Shown here: positions 32,266 to 34,084 of the stretch, piece after piece
Layout: each line of letters opens with the position of its first letter
How positions within the stretch are numbered: the first letter of the stretch is position 1
NCBI GenBank assembly: GCA_903929195.1
Contig: CAIYTT010000195.1
Coordinates: forward strand, 1-34,084
Direction: 5' to 3'
Length of the DNA: 34,084 bases
Source of the DNA: an uncultured Bacteroidota bacterium
Lineage (GTDB): Bacteria > Bacteroidota > Bacteroidia > Chitinophagales > Chitinophagaceae
Translations under genes and position numbers: made by a program
Notes under the pieces: generated by a model
Seen by the model: only the letters and a program-made list of their open reading frames with translations
Databases searched by the model: none
What the model was told of the DNA's origin: nothing

Positions 32266-32682
32266 TTAAAAATTGGTAGTAATTAGTGTTTTTCCATATC
32301 GTTTTAATATCACATTAATCCGCACTTCCAGTTCACGCGGATTAAATGGCTTTATTATATAGTCGTCGGCACCGGCCATTAGGCATTTTATTCTCGTATC
32401 CGACGCTTCCTCTCCCGATAAAATAATTATAGGTACCGCACTAAAAAAATTACTTGATTTTATCTGTACCAATAGGTCGTAACCATTTAATACAGGTGTA
32501 TTAAGGTCAGAAATGATAATATCAGGTATATTGCCTTGCTGCATATAGGCAAGAGCTTCCATTCCGTTTTCAAAAGCTGATACCACAAAGTTATATTCCA
32601 ACACGGTACATAGTAACGTTTTAATAGCTAAATCATCTTCAACAATAATAACTTTTTGGAGTTTTGTATTTGTAATGCTCAT
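32266..32682 (-). CDS. Single-domain response regulator
   Basis: The 138-residue protein is a receiver domain with no output domain. It has the acidic pair D16-D17 (VEDD), acceptor Asp59 (IIISDLN), Ser89 and Lys111 (IKPF), so phosphorylation should work. It heads the operon with the receiver-fused sugar transferase and a glycosyltransferase, which suggests that it regulates polysaccharide synthesis through contact with the fused receiver rather than through DNA. No cognate kinase gene is adjacent. Confidence 0.92.
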   Translation of the reverse strand: MSITNTKLQKVIIVEDDLAIKTLLCTVLEYNFVVSAFENGMEALAYMQQGNIPDIIISDLNTPVLNGYDLLVQIKSSNFFSAVPIIILSGEEASDTRIKCLMAGADDYIIKPFNPRELEVRINVILKRYGKTLITTNF

Positions 32683-32940
32683 CTTTATGTTTATTTTAAT
32701 GAAATATATAAGAATGGTGTATTAAAATAAAAAAATAATTTTATACAATTTTTATCCTAATTTTTGCATGAAATTTTTAAATAATAATTCTTATTGCTAT
32801 TTAATTTCGGTGCAATTTACAATAATAATTCTTGCTTCGTTTATTAATTGTAGAAAAAATTATAAAAACAATATTGTTTTTAGTAGTTTTGTTTTTAGTA
32901 TTGGTTTACATTGCACTAATTATTATAATTTATCTTATAT
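32683..32940. other. Intergenic region between divergent polysaccharide genes
   Basis: These 258 bp are very AT-rich and separate the divergent response regulator and GT14 genes. A TAGTTTTG (32884-32891) fits the -7 consensus for the plus strand, but it lies 50 bases before the GT14 start and has no -33 box. A 68-codon frame beginning at 32768 has low-complexity codons and overlaps the next gene; it is not taken as real. Confidence 0.4.
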
Positions 32941-33807
32941 ATGCGAATTGCACACTTATTATTGGTACATGTAATGAACAACCAATTAATAAGATTAGTA
33001 AATAGATTGCAACATGAAAATTGCCATGTATTTATACATATAGACAAAAAAACACCTATTGAACCTTTTTTAGTATTAGAAAAAGATTACAATGTTACAC
33101 TTATAAAAAACAGAGTTTTTGTAAACTGGGGGGGATATAGCATTGTGCAAGCAACACTAAATGGCTTTGAGGAAATTATTAAATCAAAAACACAATACAA
33201 TACTGTAAATTTATTAAGTGGGCAGGATTACCCTATAAAAAATATAAATTACATATACGATTTTTATAAACAAAATGCTTCTACTGCATTTATCGAAACT
33301 CGTAATGTTTTTAATGATTGGACAGAAGCAATACCTAGAATTACAAAATTTCATTTTCCTGATGACAGGCTGCCTGGCAGCGTACTGTTAGAAATGATAT
33401 TAGGCTTTATTTTACCAAAAAGAAAAATACCCAATTCCTTAATTCCGGTTGGTAGGTCTCAATGGTTTACATTGCCAATGGAATGTGTAGAATATATACT
33501 AAATTACATTAATGAAAATTCAAAAGTAGTTGATTTTTTTAAATATACTTGGGCACCAGATGAACTGTTTTTCTCTACAATTCTTTTTAATTCGAAATAT
33601 AAAGAAACAATAGTAAGCAATAATTTAAGATATATTGATTGGGCTACCGGCACACCGAGCCCCAAAGTGCTAACAATTGCAGATGCAGAATCTCTTAAAA
33701 ACTCAAAATGTTTATTTGCCCGAAAATTTAATGAGGAATTTGATAGTATTATTTTAGATTTTTTAGATGAAATGAATAATACAGTTGCTATTCCTTCATT
33801 TTTATAA
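32941..33807 (+). CDS. GT14-family (core-2/I-branching-like) N-acetylglucosaminyltransferase
   Basis: The 288-residue protein matches the bacterial branch of the beta-1,6-N-acetylglucosaminyltransferase family. The N-terminus is MRIAHLLLVH followed by VFIHIDKK. It has WGGYSIVQATLNGFEEI (about 60-76), then LLSGQDYPIKN, and the catalytic-region WAPDELFFSTIL (Trp204, Asp207, Glu208), and ends with ARKFNEEFDS. It lacks the membrane anchor of the animal enzymes and is cytoplasmic. It probably adds a branch sugar to the surface polysaccharide whose early genes lie just upstream on the other strand. Donor and acceptor are inferred only from the family. Confidence 0.88.
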   Translation: MRIAHLLLVHVMNNQLIRLVNRLQHENCHVFIHIDKKTPIEPFLVLEKDYNVTLIKNRVFVNWGGYSIVQATLNGFEEIIKSKTQYNTVNLLSGQDYPIKNINYIYDFYKQNASTAFIETRNVFNDWTEAIPRITKFHFPDDRLPGSVLLEMILGFILPKRKIPNSLIPVGRSQWFTLPMECVEYILNYINENSKVVDFFKYTWAPDELFFSTILFNSKYKETIVSNNLRYIDWATGTPSPKVLTIADAESLKNSKCLFARKFNEEFDSIILDFLDEMNNTVAIPSFL

Positions 33808-34084
33808 TTTATGTTATTGGTTTAAAATGTCATTCTATTGGTTTCAATTTATTATTCGAGGAAAAAAGTTTGGAAAAAGAATTAAAATTAACCAAAGAAC
33901 ATAACTAATATGTATAACAGTACGTTACGGGTTATTTTCTGTCAGTTTATTGTAAAAATAGAAAATAAGTTTTCATAATTGGGAAATAAATAAATTATCT
34001 ACTACGTATGTGAATTTTATTTGTGTACTTTTATCCGAAATAAAGCCTCAATAACAATAGATTTTATTTTAATATATTATACTA
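33808..34084. other. Intergenic tail of the window, no gene seen
   Basis: These 277 bp are AT-rich with no supported reading frame. A weak 9-bp inverted repeat, TTATTTTCT (33932-33940) and AGAAAATAA (33960-33968), with a 19-base loop is the only structure seen. Confidence 0.4.

Noticed and set aside
32768-32974. 68-codon frame before the GT14 gene
   Set aside because: Low-complexity, rich in N, Y, I and F as expected from AT-rich noncoding DNA, overlaps the GT14 start, and shows no domain.
1-34084. tRNA, rRNA, CRISPR array or transposase
   Set aside because: No cloverleaf, rRNA segment, regularly spaced repeat or transposase motif was found in any intergenic region.

Overview
The window comes from an AT-rich member of the Bacteroidota, possibly of the Chitinophaga lineage; the exact group cannot be fixed from sequence alone. 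The evidence is the repeated TAnnTTTG -7 promoter box placed a few bases before start codons, the HxVRGP-type dimerisation box in the PAS protein, the acidic and alanine-rich tail on ribosomal protein L17, the HECIGH type of dipeptidyl-peptidase III, and the near absence of Shine-Dalgarno sequences at normal spacing.

Layout. 109-1875 is a PAS-domain signalling protein that has a histidine phosphotransfer helix but no kinase ATPase domain. 2029-8622 is a tetR-outer membrane channel-adaptor-RND pump operon with a 13-bp inverted repeat over its promoter and a strong terminator at its end. 8908-10482 is a membrane GT-C glycosyltransferase. 10644-17803, on the minus strand, is a type I restriction-modification locus: hsdR, a PD-(D/E)xK nuclease gene, hsdM, a DUF3800 gene, and hsdS. 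18029-21940, also minus, is the ribosomal alpha cluster infA-rpmJ-rpsM-rpsK-rpsD-rpoA-rplQ, which is here not attached to the secY/spc genes. After it come a small lipoprotein gene (minus), an exported M49 peptidase (plus), a translationally coupled pair of P-loop ATPases (plus), a lone urocanate hydratase gene hutU (plus), an exopolysaccharide operon on the minus strand (response regulator, receiver-fused sugar-phosphate transferase, GT2 glycosyltransferase), and a GT14-family glycosyltransferase (plus).

The most interesting element lies between the DUF3800 gene and hsdS, in a 168-bp gap in an otherwise tightly packed locus. On the plus strand there is a promoter (TTTTG, 20 bases, TATCTTTG). 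About four bases after it a predicted RNA of about 80 nt begins, folds into a roughly 16-bp basal stem with an inner hairpin, and ends in six U residues just as it meets the stop codon of the DUF3800 gene. It has no coding capacity. DUF3800 genes are known from comparative genomics to lie near structured RNAs of unknown function, so this looks like a DUF3800 protein with its RNA partner, carried inside a type I R-M operon that also holds an extra nuclease gene. The locus looks richer in G+C than its surroundings and has short matching sequences on both flanks, which suggests an acquired defence cassette.

Other points of note are a glutamate in place of the phospho-acceptor aspartate in the receiver domain fused to the sugar transferase, a terminator-like hairpin between rpoA and rplQ, a perfect 28-bp palindrome before the ATPase pair, and REP-like palindromic debris in two intergenic regions. 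No tRNA, rRNA, CRISPR array or transposase was found.
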